Shown: positions 17,762-25,685, numbered from the stretch's first letter. The stretch: 64,000 nt of DNA from Thermomonas carbonis (GCF_014396975.1 NZ_CP060719.1:1-64000), one strand, 5' to 3'. Program-made: numbers and translations. The notes: generated by a model not told the origin, from the letters alone.

Positions 17762-17940
17762 ACGCGCTGCTGATCCTGATCCCGCTCAGCCTGGTGCTGC
17801 TGGTCGCTGCGTTGTGGGCCTTCGCATGGGCGGTGAAGCGCGGCCAGTTCGATGACCTCGACACGCCCGCCATCGACATCCTGCAGGACGACCCGACACC
17901 TCCCCGCGCGCCCGCGAACGAAGACGACGATGCCGGTTGA
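17758..17940 (+). CDS. ccoS: CcoS, cbb3 oxidase assembly small protein
   Basis: A 60-residue single-helix protein (LLILIPLSLVLLVAALWAFAWAVKRGQFDDLD). The WAVKRGQFDDLD motif directly after the helix is the CcoS signature. CcoS is required for cofactor insertion into CcoN. It starts at a GTG overlapping the ccoI stop, and its own stop overlaps the following gene. Confidence 0.92.
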   Translation: MNALLILIPLSLVLLVAALWAFAWAVKRGQFDDLDTPAIDILQDDPTPPRAPANEDDDAG

Positions 17941-18652
17941 CCTGATGGTCCTGGGTGCGGCGCTGCTGACCGGATTGCTCGGCGGTGCGCATTGCGCGGC
18001 GATGTGCGGCGGCATCGCCACCGGCTTGTCGGTGGGCTCGCGCGGCTGGTGGGCCGCACTGCAGCCGAACCTCGGCCGCGTCACGGGTTATGTGCTGGCC
18101 GGCGCGATCGTCGGAGGCATCGGTGGCGGCCTGCTCGGCATCGCCCGGGTGCCGACGCTCGGCCTCGCGATGCGTGCGGCGGTCGGAATCGTGCTGGTGC
18201 TGGCCGGCCTGCGCCTGCTCGACCAGCGTGGTCGCCTGCCGCGCTTCGCCGGTGGTCCCGGCGCGCGCCTGTGGTCGTGCCTGCGGCCGCTGCAGCGGCG
18301 CCTGCTGCCCGCCGACACCGCCGGCAAGCGGGTGCTGGCGGGCATGCTCTGGGGCTGGATGCCGTGCGGGCTCAGCACCACGTTGCTGGCCGCGGCATGG
18401 CTGCAGGCCAGCGCCACGCACGGTGCGTTGACCATGGCCGCGTTCGGGCTGGGCACGCTGCCGGTGATGGTGCCGTTGACCTGGGCCGGCGCGCGCTTCG
18501 GCCAGCGCCTGCAACGCGGGCCGTGGCGCACCGGCGCCGGCCTGCTGGTGATCGCGTCGGGCCTGCTGACGATCGCCGCGCCGTGGCTGATGCAGTTGCC
18601 GGTGATGCATGGGGTGCTGGAGGCGCTTGGCTGTCGCAGCCTGTCGACATGA
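17930..18652 (+). CDS. TauE/SafE-like membrane protein of the cco cluster
   Basis: A 240-residue membrane protein with about six helices. Two Cys motifs, GGAHCAAMCGG at the N-terminus and LWGWMPCGLSTT in the middle, are typical of the COG2836 branch of sulfite-exporter/DsbD-like transporters found next to ccoS. A role in copper or thiol transport for oxidase assembly is likely but not shown. It overlaps ccoS by 11 bases and is the last gene of the cco run. Confidence 0.85.
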   Translation: MPVDLMVLGAALLTGLLGGAHCAAMCGGIATGLSVGSRGWWAALQPNLGRVTGYVLAGAIVGGIGGGLLGIARVPTLGLAMRAAVGIVLVLAGLRLLDQRGRLPRFAGGPGARLWSCLRPLQRRLLPADTAGKRVLAGMLWGWMPCGLSTTLLAAAWLQASATHGALTMAAFGLGTLPVMVPLTWAGARFGQRLQRGPWRTGAGLLVIASGLLTIAAPWLMQLPVMHGVLEALGCRSLST

Positions 18653-18765
18653 CACGGCTTAAACTCCGGGGCAACGCCACGGAGATTTCCCATCGCCATG
18701 ACCGCCCTGCATGCCATGCCCGGCCGCGCCGGCGTTGACGTCGTCGCCTGCAGGCGCGTTGCCGC
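18653..18765 (+). promoter_or_regulatory. Gap before the kinase gene with a 23-codon coupled ORF
   Basis: The gap contains a possible short ORF from ATG 18698, 23 codons, whose TGA at 18767-18769 overlaps the kinase ATG. The kinase has only a weak ribosome site of its own, so coupling through this ORF is plausible. No terminator for the cco operon or clear promoter is visible. Low certainty. Confidence 0.3.
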
Positions 18766-19494
18766 ATGAGTGGCTGGCGTCGCCTGCTCGGCCGCGAAGC
18801 GCCGACCACGGAATCCGCCTCGGGCGGACCCGCGCTTGCGGAACTGCAGAAAGAGCTGGCGATCGCGCATGCGATCGACGCGGAACGCCGGCGCATCTAC
18901 GACGACCTGCACGACGACATCGGCAGCCGCCTGCTGACCTTGCTGCACCGCGTGCACGAGCCCGCGCAGCAGCAACTGGTCCGCGAGATCCTGCAGGACC
19001 TGCGCGCGATCCTGGCCCGCGACCGCGGCATCGAGGGCACCCTGCTGGAAGTGCTGGCGCAGCTGCGCGAGGAAACCGAACAGCGCCTGCTCAGTCGCGA
19101 CATCGAACTCGACTGGCGGCAGGCCGACGACCTGCCGGATCCGCCGCTGCATCGCGCGCAGGGCATGCACCTGTTCCGCATCGGCCGCGAATCGGTCACC
19201 AACGCGATGCGCCACGCACCGGTCGCGCGCATGCGCGTGGTGGTGGGCCGGGTCGGCAACGACCTGTTCTTCGAGGTCACCGACGACGGCCATTTCGACC
19301 CCGCCCGCATCGGCGAAGGCCGTGGCACCCGCAGCATGCAATCCCGCGCCGGCGAACTGCAGGGCAATATCAGCTGGCAGGCCGGCACGCTGGGCGGGAC
19401 CAAGGTTTTGCTGCGCTTCCCGCTGCCGCATGTGGACGCCCCCGCAGCTGCGGGATCCACGCCAGGCGATGGTCAAGGCAGCATGCATCGATGA
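18766..19494 (+). CDS. Soluble histidine kinase, NarX/LiaS-like catalytic core
   Basis: A 242-residue kinase with no membrane segment and no recognisable sensor domain. A coiled-coil-like start (LAELQKELAIAHAIDAERRRI) leads into the HisKA_3 phosphoacceptor box ERRRIYDDLHDDIGSRLL. A GHKL ATPase core follows with N-box ESVTNAMRHAPVARM and DDGHFD; the usual G-box is weak (EGRGTRSMQSRAGEL). It overlaps the response regulator (ATGA), so the two form a pair. The signal may be redox or membrane stress sensed through a partner, which cannot be told here. The place right after the cbb3 cluster suggests respiratory control. Confidence 0.85.
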   Translation: MSGWRRLLGREAPTTESASGGPALAELQKELAIAHAIDAERRRIYDDLHDDIGSRLLTLLHRVHEPAQQQLVREILQDLRAILARDRGIEGTLLEVLAQLREETEQRLLSRDIELDWRQADDLPDPPLHRAQGMHLFRIGRESVTNAMRHAPVARMRVVVGRVGNDLFFEVTDDGHFDPARIGEGRGTRSMQSRAGELQGNISWQAGTLGGTKVLLRFPLPHVDAPAAAGSTPGDGQGSMHR

Positions 19495-20153
19495 CTGCCA
19501 TGCCTGCGCGCGCGTTGTTGCTTGAAGATCTGCCCGATGTCGCCGCGTGGCTGGCTACGCTGCTGCGCGAGCGATTCCCGGGCGTGGACGTTGCGCATGC
19601 GGCGACATTGGGCGAGGGACTGCGCCTGCTGGATACCGGCTTCGTCGCCGACCTCGCCCTGGTCGACCTCGGCCTGCCCGACGGCAACGGCACCACGCTC
19701 ATCCAGGCGCTGGCGCAACGCCAGCCCGGTTGCACCATCGTGGTCACCACCCTGTTCGGCGACGACGGCCACGTGTTCCCCGCCCTGCGCGCGGGTGCCC
19801 ACGGTTACCTGCTGAAGGACCAGCCCGAGGAAAAACTTGCCGCGGCGCTGGACGGCATCCTGCGTGGTGAACCGCCGCTGTCGCCGTCGATCGCGCAGCG
19901 CCTCTTGCGGGTATTCAATGCGCCCCCCGAGCCGATGCATGCCGATGCCGAACAGCTGACCGCGCGCGAGCGTGAGGTCTTGGTGTTGGTCAGCAAGGGC
20001 TGCCGCCTGCCCGAGCTGGCCGAACGGCTGCAGATCAGCCGGCACACGGTGTCCGATCACCTGAAACACATTTACCGCAAGCTCAAGGTCAACAGCCGCG
20101 CAGAGGCCACCCTGGAAGCCGCACGCATGGGCCTGGTCTCGCCGGGCCGCTAG
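19491..20153 (+). CDS. NarL/LuxR-type response regulator
   Basis: A 220-residue regulator. The receiver domain has an acidic pair near the start (LLEDLPD), the phosphoacceptor in LVDLGLPDG and lysine in YLLKDQP. A LuxR-type helix-turn-helix follows: LTAREREVLVLVSKGCRLPELAERLQISRHTVSDHLKHIYRKLKVNSR. It is encoded in overlap with its kinase. Target genes are unknown. A strong terminator follows 30 bases after the stop. Confidence 0.9.
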   Translation: MTAMPARALLLEDLPDVAAWLATLLRERFPGVDVAHAATLGEGLRLLDTGFVADLALVDLGLPDGNGTTLIQALAQRQPGCTIVVTTLFGDDGHVFPALRAGAHGYLLKDQPEEKLAAALDGILRGEPPLSPSIAQRLLRVFNAPPEPMHADAEQLTAREREVLVLVSKGCRLPELAERLQISRHTVSDHLKHIYRKLKVNSRAEATLEAARMGLVSPGR

Positions 20154-20185
20154 TCCACGCGGTCTATCCCGTTCGTCCCAAGCGA

Positions 20186-20222
20186 AAGGCCATCCCCCAT
20201 TTGCGGGATGGCCTTCCCTTTA
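20186..20222 (+). terminator. Intrinsic terminator of the kinase/regulator operon
   Basis: Perfect 11-bp stem AAGGCCATCCC / GGGATGGCCTT around an 8-base loop, followed by a pyrimidine-rich CCCTTT tract. It lies just after the response regulator stop. Confidence 0.8.
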
Positions 20223-20229
20223 ACGAAGC

Positions 20230-20330
20230 CGTAACGTGTCAGGCAGCGGGAGTAGGTACCAGGTTCCGCTGTAGAACTCGCTAAGTAACAGCACGTCTTT
20301 GCAGCACATGGGCCACGGATGGCCCTTTTT
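20230..20330 (+). ncRNA. Candidate small RNA ending in an orphan terminator
   Basis: Between the regulator's terminator and the convergent gene there is a second, independent plus-strand terminator: GGGCCA-CGGA-TGGCCC followed by TTTTT (20310-20330). No ORF precedes it. Upstream lies an 8-bp hairpin, CAGCGGGA (20244-20251) with TTCCGCTG (20264-20271), one G-U pair, 12-base loop. Hairpin, unpaired linker, then a terminator with U tract is the usual layout of an Hfq-type small RNA of about 100 bases. No convincing promoter was recognised. Confidence 0.35.
20310..20330 (+). terminator. Orphan intrinsic terminator
   Basis: 6-bp perfect GC stem with tetraloop CGGA and five T residues on the plus strand. 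On the minus strand there is no U tract. It cannot serve the convergent gene, so it belongs to a plus-strand transcript (read-through or a small RNA). Confidence 0.75.
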
Positions 20331-20353
20331 GCCGGACATCCGGCATGTCCGGC
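20331..20353. repeat. Short palindrome GCCGGACAT / ATGTCCGGC
   Basis: 9-bp perfect inverted repeat with a 5-base spacer (CCGGC). The spacer repeats the core, so CCGGCAT or CCGGACAT occurs three times in 30 bases. It lies at the 3' side of the minus-strand gene and could fold in that message. Confidence 0.5.
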
Positions 20354-20389
20354 ATCCAGCGGTTCAAGGTGTTCGCCACCGCCACCGGC

Positions 20390-21229
20390 TCATTGACGCG
20401 GAACGGTCACGTATCCCTTGCCCGCGTAGTAATCCTGCTCCAGCGACGACAGCGCACGCGCGCCGGGACCACTGCCCTGCAGGAACACGCCTCCCGACGA
20501 CGAGGATGACCGCGCGGCGGTCCGCTTCTCCCGCTGCGCGGGTGGACAGCCACCGTTCCGCCGGGCGCAGTAGTCGGTGCGGGCTTCCCACGTGATCTGC
20601 TGGTGGATCGAGGCATTGATCGCCGGATCCGTTGCAGCGTCGATCATTTCCGCGCGGCCGATTTTCCCCCTGGGCCCGCGGGCGTAGAACATCTCGAAGG
20701 CGAAGTGGCTTTCCTCGAGATACAGGATTTCGATGATGTTCCCGGTCAGCCGCTGCAGTTGGGTGCGCCGATGTCCCGGGCGATCGGGGTGGACTTCCCG
20801 CAGGTAGGTCACGCGGAACGGGTTGCCGAATGCGAGCGGACCGCTGGTGAGCCGCTCCATGACGTGTTCGACATCGCCGAACACCGGGCCGGGCTGGCTG
20901 AACGTGACCGGGTCGCTGCCCTGCGGGCGCGGGCGCATTACCGTCATCCGGCAGGAGTATCCCTGCTCGCCTTTTTGGTCGACCTGGATCGGAAACGCAC
21001 GGAAGAACGTCCAGCGATCGCCGATGCGCCGCGAGTAGGTATGCAGGTAGGCCTGATACGCCTGGGCCGTGGCGAGCCGGTGGAGATCGCCACCCGCCGC
21101 AGATGCCAGACAGATGTTCATGCTGCGGATCGCAAGCGATTCCGTGTTTTCGGCGGGCTGCGCCGATGTCGTGTCGGTCATTGCCAGCGTCATCAGCGCG
21201 AGCAGGCATCGCCCACCACCGGCACCCAT
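20390..21229 (-). CDS. Secreted protein of unknown function
   Basis: A 279-residue protein. From ATG 21229 it has a signal-like start (MGAGGGRCLLALMTLAMTDTTSAQ) and then a domain I do not recognise, with many Arg/Gln, a CPPAQREKR basic patch and a serine run near the C-terminus (AARSSSSSGG). Cys residues in MNICLAS, YSCRM, DYCARRNGGC suggest disulfides. The start overlaps the stop of the upstream gene (ATGA), so both are one operon. No enzyme motif is visible. Confidence 0.65.
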   Translation of the reverse strand: MGAGGGRCLLALMTLAMTDTTSAQPAENTESLAIRSMNICLASAAGGDLHRLATAQAYQAYLHTYSRRIGDRWTFFRAFPIQVDQKGEQGYSCRMTVMRPRPQGSDPVTFSQPGPVFGDVEHVMERLTSGPLAFGNPFRVTYLREVHPDRPGHRRTQLQRLTGNIIEILYLEESHFAFEMFYARGPRGKIGRAEMIDAATDPAINASIHQQITWEARTDYCARRNGGCPPAQREKRTAARSSSSSGGVFLQGSGPGARALSSLEQDYYAGKGYVTVPRQ

Positions 21230-21951
21230 CAGTCCTGCTCCCGCGCCAGTCCGGTCAGACGCAGCGCCTGCGGCACATGCTTCTCCACCCAACTTTTCTG
21301 GCCCGGATGCGCCGTGCAGAAGACATGCAACAGGTCGTCTCCATCGCTCACCAGGAGGTGGCGTGCCACGACGTCGCGCTCGACCCCCAGCGCTTCCAGC
21401 AGCTTGCCCCGCTGGTCGAACATGATCGCCTGCACCGGCGTGCCGGCCATGCCTGCCGGACCCGGCAACTCGACCATGCGGACATTGGCCAGCGGAGCCG
21501 ATGGCTCGCGCACCTTCTGGACCAACGCATCCCGGCGCTCGCCGAGAACCCGCGGTGCCAGCACCGGCGCACCCTCGCCCAGATCGTCGAAGACCCTGCC
21601 GATCACGCTGCTACCGCAACTGATGTGCGGCTGCCCCGGATAGCGATACATCCTGGTCCGGCCATCGCCATAAGGCTCCGTCATGGTGGACGGATAGACG
21701 ATCTGCCAACGCCCCTTCGGATCGGTGAAAACCGCGTCTTTCCAGACATTGCTGCCCTTCTGGGTGATCACCTGCCCCCACTGCGCCTGCGGCGGCACCG
21801 GCCACAACGCCTCGCCCGTGCGCTTGGCGCCACTCAGTTCGCGCTTGGCCGGCCCGCTCTCGTCGATCTGGTCCTGCCCAGCGACCGTCGCGCTGAAGCT
21901 CAGCAGCAACCCGGCGAGCGCCATGCGCCCGACCCATTCGATCATCGCCAT
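21229..21951 (-). CDS. Exported protein of unknown function
   Basis: A 240-residue protein with a clear signal peptide (MAMIEWVGRMALAGLLLSFSATVAGQ). The rest is soluble, with AQWGQVITQKGSNVWKDAVF, PHISCGSSVIGRVFDD and a C-terminal LLHVFCTAHPGQKSWVEKHVP. The two Cys could pair. I do not recognise the family. The start at 21951 gives the signal peptide; longer in-frame starts run into the divergent gene. First gene of a two-gene unit with the downstream secreted protein. Confidence 0.65.
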   Translation of the reverse strand: MAMIEWVGRMALAGLLLSFSATVAGQDQIDESGPAKRELSGAKRTGEALWPVPPQAQWGQVITQKGSNVWKDAVFTDPKGRWQIVYPSTMTEPYGDGRTRMYRYPGQPHISCGSSVIGRVFDDLGEGAPVLAPRVLGERRDALVQKVREPSAPLANVRMVELPGPAGMAGTPVQAIMFDQRGKLLEALGVERDVVARHLLVSDGDDLLHVFCTAHPGQKSWVEKHVPQALRLTGLAREQD

Positions 21952-22081
21952 CGCAAGCCCCTCCGAATCCGATCGCCCGATGCTGATCGGGCATCGCCGG
22001 CACTTCCATCCCGTGGATGAGGGATGGCGGGCGAGCGGTCTCATGCTCGACGCTGCGCATGGCCCTTGCCAGGAAACATCG

Positions 22082-22585
22082 ATGCGCCAGTTCGCCCTGC
22101 CTGCGATCTTGCTGCTGGTACTCGCCAGCCCGGCACTGCTGGCCGCAAGCAAAGCCGGGAAAGCAAGGCCCGACGGCAGTCGCGACGTCGGTGTCCGCGA
22201 TGGCGTGGCGCTGGTGGCGGCCGCGGGCGATGCGCCTCGGCAAATGCCCTGGCAGGAGGCCATCGCATGGTGCGACGAAGCGACCCTGCACGGCCGCGAC
22301 GACTGGCGCCTGCCGGATGCCAGCGAGCTTGCATTGCTTCATCGACATCGCGCGGCAATCGGCGGATTCGCCGATCCCGACAAGGACGCCGCCGACCCCA
22401 TGGGCTACCTGAGCATCGTGCAATCGGGCGGCAAGATCCGCTATCGGTACTGGTCATCGACGCGGACCGACGACGATGCGACCGGCATCGATTTCGAGAC
22501 CGGAACGCCCGTGCAAGTCGTCGTTGCAGAGCGGGCCCCGGTTGCCTTCGGCATGCGCATCCGCTGCGTACGCGCTTCCGAATGA
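22082..22585 (+). CDS. DUF1566/Lcl-type exported protein
   Basis: A 167-residue protein with signal peptide MRQFALPAILLLVLASPALLAAS. The later pattern MPWQEAIAWCDEATLHGRDDWRLPDASELALL, RYWSSTRTDD and MRIRCVR is the DUF1566 (Lcl C-terminal) fold, related to FGE/C-type-lectin-like modules in surface proteins. Its role is unknown. It is divergent from the two minus-strand secreted genes, and its stop overlaps the next gene's start (ATGA). Confidence 0.78.
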   Translation: MRQFALPAILLLVLASPALLAASKAGKARPDGSRDVGVRDGVALVAAAGDAPRQMPWQEAIAWCDEATLHGRDDWRLPDASELALLHRHRAAIGGFADPDKDAADPMGYLSIVQSGGKIRYRYWSSTRTDDDATGIDFETGTPVQVVVAERAPVAFGMRIRCVRASE

Positions 22586-23220
22586 CCCCGATCGGCCCAT
22601 TCGCAGGCTTGTCGATGCTGGCCGTGACGATTCCGATGTGGCTCATCGGCATCGGACTGGTGGCGATGCTGTTGCCCCAGGCCATCATCCGGCGCATGGC
22701 CGGTAGCCGTGATCCTGTTGCGATGGGCATGCTGCCGTTTGCAACGGGGCTCACCTTGCTGGGCGTGTTGCTGGCGTGGGTGCATGCGTTCGACGGCGCG
22801 CGTGCGCTGCAGGCGCGCGATTGGCAGCGGTTGCCTGCAAAGATCGTCCGCAGCGACCTGCGTGAAGTGATGCAACCGCGTTCCACCAAGCCGGCCTGGC
22901 GTCCGGATCTGGCATACGAGTATCGCTTCAGCGGACATCTGCATCGCGGTCATCGCATCGCCTTCCGTTCCCTGTCCAGCAGCGACCGGGAAGGCTCCCG
23001 GGCATGGCTGCAAACGCAGTACCCGCTGGGCAGCGAACACGACATCCACGTGAATCCGGCGTCGCCGCAGGAGTCCGTCATCGAACGCGGTGGTTCACCG
23101 TGGACCTGGATGACGTTCGCCGCCGGGCTGGCATTGGCCGCAGCCGGCCTTCATCTGTTCCGCGTTGCGGCGCGCGATCTGCGCAAATCCACGACAGCAC
23201 GCAGGCAATCCAGGCCATGA
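22582..23220 (+). CDS. DUF3592-like membrane protein
   Basis: A 212-residue protein with two N-terminal hydrophobic segments (15-37, 50-66), an extracytoplasmic domain with WQRLPAKIVRSDLREV, LAYEYRFSGHLHRGHRIAF, YPLGSEHDIHVNPASPQESVI, and one C-terminal helix. This layout matches DUF3592 proteins. Function unknown. Coupled by ATGA overlaps to both neighbours. Confidence 0.75.
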   Translation: MTPIGPFAGLSMLAVTIPMWLIGIGLVAMLLPQAIIRRMAGSRDPVAMGMLPFATGLTLLGVLLAWVHAFDGARALQARDWQRLPAKIVRSDLREVMQPRSTKPAWRPDLAYEYRFSGHLHRGHRIAFRSLSSSDREGSRAWLQTQYPLGSEHDIHVNPASPQESVIERGGSPWTWMTFAAGLALAAAGLHLFRVAARDLRKSTTARRQSRP

Positions 23221-23726
23221 AGCGCCCGCTGTGCTGGTTGCTGGCCGCATCCGCCGCGCTGCCCGGAGCGGTACGCGCCGACGATTCGGGCGTGATCTCA
23301 GAGCGATGCCGCGCCGCGGGCGCACGCTACGCGCTGCAGTCCGACCCCGCTTTCCGGATCGACCTGGAGGTCGCCACGCGACCGGATACCGCATCGGACC
23401 TGCAATTGCGCCTGCATACGCCGCGCGCACAACATCTCTTCGCGTTCACCGTATCCAACGGCTACGCCACCACCCGCCTGTTGCCGTTCGCGGGCGATGC
23501 CGCTACCGGCATGGACACGCCACTGCCCGCCTTCCATGCGTTCGCCAGCGACATGACCATGCAGGTGGATCCGCCACAGGCGCACACCCAGGCACCCGTA
23601 TGGTTGTTCGTTCCGGAACTCGGCAGCATGCTCTGGTACGGGCTGCCGGAACATGCGGACACCGCGCTGCCGGAACGCGAAGCGATGCCGACCGGCCTGT
23701 TCAAACGCGTAGCCTGCACACCCTGA
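23217..23726 (+). CDS. Exported protein of unknown function
   Basis: A 169-residue protein with signal peptide MKRPLCWLLAASAALPGAVRA and two Cys at the ends of the mature part (SERCRAAGARY and KRVACTP), possibly one disulfide. Central segments LRLHTPRAQHLFAFTVSNGYATTRLLPF and WLFVPELGSMLWYGLPEH suggest a beta-rich fold. No family recognised. Last of three coupled genes, and convergent with asnB 21 bases later. Confidence 0.65.
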   Translation: MKRPLCWLLAASAALPGAVRADDSGVISERCRAAGARYALQSDPAFRIDLEVATRPDTASDLQLRLHTPRAQHLFAFTVSNGYATTRLLPFAGDAATGMDTPLPAFHAFASDMTMQVDPPQAHTQAPVWLFVPELGSMLWYGLPEHADTALPEREAMPTGLFKRVACTP

Positions 23727-23747
23727 AGGCATGCAAGCCCGAGCCGA

Positions 23748-25445
23748 TCAGATGGCCGCCACCGCCTGCTCATGCACGCCCGCCACCGCGCGACCGGACG
23801 GATCCGCCATCGTGGCGAAGCTCGCATCCCAGGCGATCGCCGCCGGCGATGAACACGCGATCGACTTTCCGCCCGGCACGGTTTCCGCCGCCGCCGGCGT
23901 CGGATAGAAACGCTCGAACACGCTGCGGTAGAAATAGGCTTCCTTGGTCTGCGGCGGGTTGAACGGGAAGCGCTTGTCTGCGGCGGCGAGTTCGCGGTCG
24001 CTGACCTGCGCCTCGGCATGCGCCTTCAGCCCGTCGATCCAGCCATAGCCGACGCCGTCGCTGAATTGCTCCTTCTGCCGCCACAGGATCGATTCGGGCA
24101 GCTGGCCGTCGAAAGCCTGGCGCAGGATGCCCTTCTCCATCCGCTGCGCGTCGCTGCGAGTCTTGTCCACCATCTTCCACTTGGCGTCGATGCGCATCGC
24201 CACGTCCAGGAATTCGCGGTCCAGGAACGGCACGCGCGGCTCCACGCCCCAGGCCATCATCGACTTGTTGGCGCGCAGGCAGTCGTAGTTATGGAGGGCG
24301 TCGAGCTTGCGGATCAGTTCCTCGTGGAACTCGCGTGCGTTCGGCGCCTTGTGGAAGTACAGGTAGCCGCCGAAGATCTCGTCGCTGCCCTCGCCGGACA
24401 GCACCATCTTTACCCCCATCGCCTTGATCCGCCGCGCAAGCAGGAACATCGGCGTGGACGCGCGGATGGTGGTGACGTCGTAGGTTTCGACGTGGCGGAT
24501 TACTTCCGGCAGCGCGTCCAGGCCTTCCTCGAAGGTGTACTCGAACCCGTGGTGCACGGTGCCCAGTGCCGCTGCCGCGATCTCCGCTGCGGCGAGATCC
24601 GGCGAACCCTTCAGGCCGATCGCGAAACTGTGCAGGCGCGGCCACCAGGCCTCGGTCTTGTCGCCGTCCTCGATGCGATGGCGCGCATAGCGCGCGGCGA
24701 CGGCCGCGACCAGCGACGAATCCAAGCCACCGGAGAGCAGCACGCCATACGGGACGTCGGTCATCAGCTGGCGATGCACCGCGGCCTCGAAGGCTTCGCG
24801 CAATTCCTGCAGCGACACATTAACGCCATCCACCGCGTCGTAGTCGCGCCACGGGCGCTCGTAATACTTCGTCAGTTCGCCGGTCGCGGTGTCGTACCAG
24901 TGGCCGGGCGGGAACTGCGCGACATCGGCGCACTCATCCACCAGCGATTTCATTTCCGAGGCCACCCGCAGGCGACCTTCCTTGTCGTGCCCCCAGTACA
25001 GCGGGCACACGCCCAACGGGTCGCGGGCAATGAGCGCGCGCCCCTTCGCCGCATCCCACAACGCGAAGGCGAAGATGCCATTGAGCCGATTGAGGAAGCT
25101 GGCCGGTTCGTCCTCCAGGTACAGCGCGTTGATCACCTCGCAGTCCGACTCGGTCTGGAAGGCATAGTCGCGGGTCAGTTCACCCTTGAGCTGGGTGTGG
25201 TTGTAGATCTCGCCGTTGACCGCCAACGCCAACTGCTTGTCCGCGGACAGCAACGGCTGCGAACCGCCGGCCGGATCGACGATGGCCAGGCGCTCGTGCA
25301 CCAGGATCGCGCCCTCGCCCAGGTACACGCCGCTCCAGTCCGGGCCGCGATGGCGCTGCCGCTGCGAGCAATCCAGCGACTGTCGTCGCAGGGCCTGGAT
25401 GTCGTCGCCGGGCTGGAGCCCGAAGATGCCGAAGATCGAGCACAT
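23748..25445 (-). CDS. asnB: Asparagine synthase (glutamine-hydrolysing) AsnB
   Basis: Makes Asn from Asp, glutamine and ATP. 565 residues, close to E. coli AsnB. Cys2 of MCSIFGIFG is the glutaminase nucleophile, followed by HRGPDWSGVYL and GEIYNHTQLK. The synthase half has the PP-loop VLLSGGLDSSLVAA and GEGSDEIFGGYLYF. The start is fixed by the required Cys2 and by GAGGA six bases upstream. The 5' leader holds a 20-codon Asn-rich peptide and a terminator, so transcription attenuation by Asn-tRNA supply is likely. The gene follows dapE in many xanthomonads; here a penicillin acylase gene lies between. Confidence 0.97.
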   Translation of the reverse strand: MCSIFGIFGLQPGDDIQALRRQSLDCSQRQRHRGPDWSGVYLGEGAILVHERLAIVDPAGGSQPLLSADKQLALAVNGEIYNHTQLKGELTRDYAFQTESDCEVINALYLEDEPASFLNRLNGIFAFALWDAAKGRALIARDPLGVCPLYWGHDKEGRLRVASEMKSLVDECADVAQFPPGHWYDTATGELTKYYERPWRDYDAVDGVNVSLQELREAFEAAVHRQLMTDVPYGVLLSGGLDSSLVAAVAARYARHRIEDGDKTEAWWPRLHSFAIGLKGSPDLAAAEIAAAALGTVHHGFEYTFEEGLDALPEVIRHVETYDVTTIRASTPMFLLARRIKAMGVKMVLSGEGSDEIFGGYLYFHKAPNAREFHEELIRKLDALHNYDCLRANKSMMAWGVEPRVPFLDREFLDVAMRIDAKWKMVDKTRSDAQRMEKGILRQAFDGQLPESILWRQKEQFSDGVGYGWIDGLKAHAEAQVSDRELAAADKRFPFNPPQTKEAYFYRSVFERFYPTPAAAETVPGGKSIACSSPAAIAWDASFATMADPSGRAVAGVHEQAVAAI

Positions 25446-25472
25446 GGGTGGTTCCTCAGGATTCTCGAAAAC

Positions 25473-25500
25473 AAAAAAAACCCGCACTTCGCAGTACGGG
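25473..25500 (-). terminator. Attenuator terminator in the asnB leader
   Basis: On the asnB transcript: 8-bp stem CCCGTACT / AGTGCGGG (one G-U pair), GCGA tetraloop, then eight U residues. It sits 28 bases before the asnB start codon and inside its leader, so it must be regulated or bypassed for asnB to be expressed. Confidence 0.88.
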
Positions 25501-25527
25501 CTCAGGGGGTTGTGCGTGTGTCGCGCG

Positions 25528-25590
25528 CTAGCCGCCGGCCCGTCCGGGTCGATTATTCAGGCGATTGTCGTTGGCGCGCAGCGAGGTCAT
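25528..25590 (-). CDS. Asn-rich leader peptide of asnB
   Basis: A 20-codon ORF, MTSLRANDNRLNNRPGRAGG then TAG, with AGGA 7 bases before its ATG. Four of twenty residues are Asn, and three of the four codons are AAT, which should be uncommon in DNA this GC-rich. It ends 27 bases before the attenuator stem. ACGGGC within its last codons (plus 25538-25543) is complementary to GCCCGT at the 5' edge of the terminator (plus 25496-25501), a candidate antiterminator. Ribosome stalling at Asn codons would couple asnB to charged tRNA-Asn, by analogy with his, thr and leu leaders. Function is inferred. Confidence 0.72.
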   Translation of the reverse strand: MTSLRANDNRLNNRPGRAGG

Positions 25591-25685
25591 GGGCCGATCC
25601 TGCACCACCGCCCGGCCGCTGACAAGCGACGTTTTCGCCTGTAACGAATACGATCCGCGATCAGACCACCACCGCGGGGAACCCG

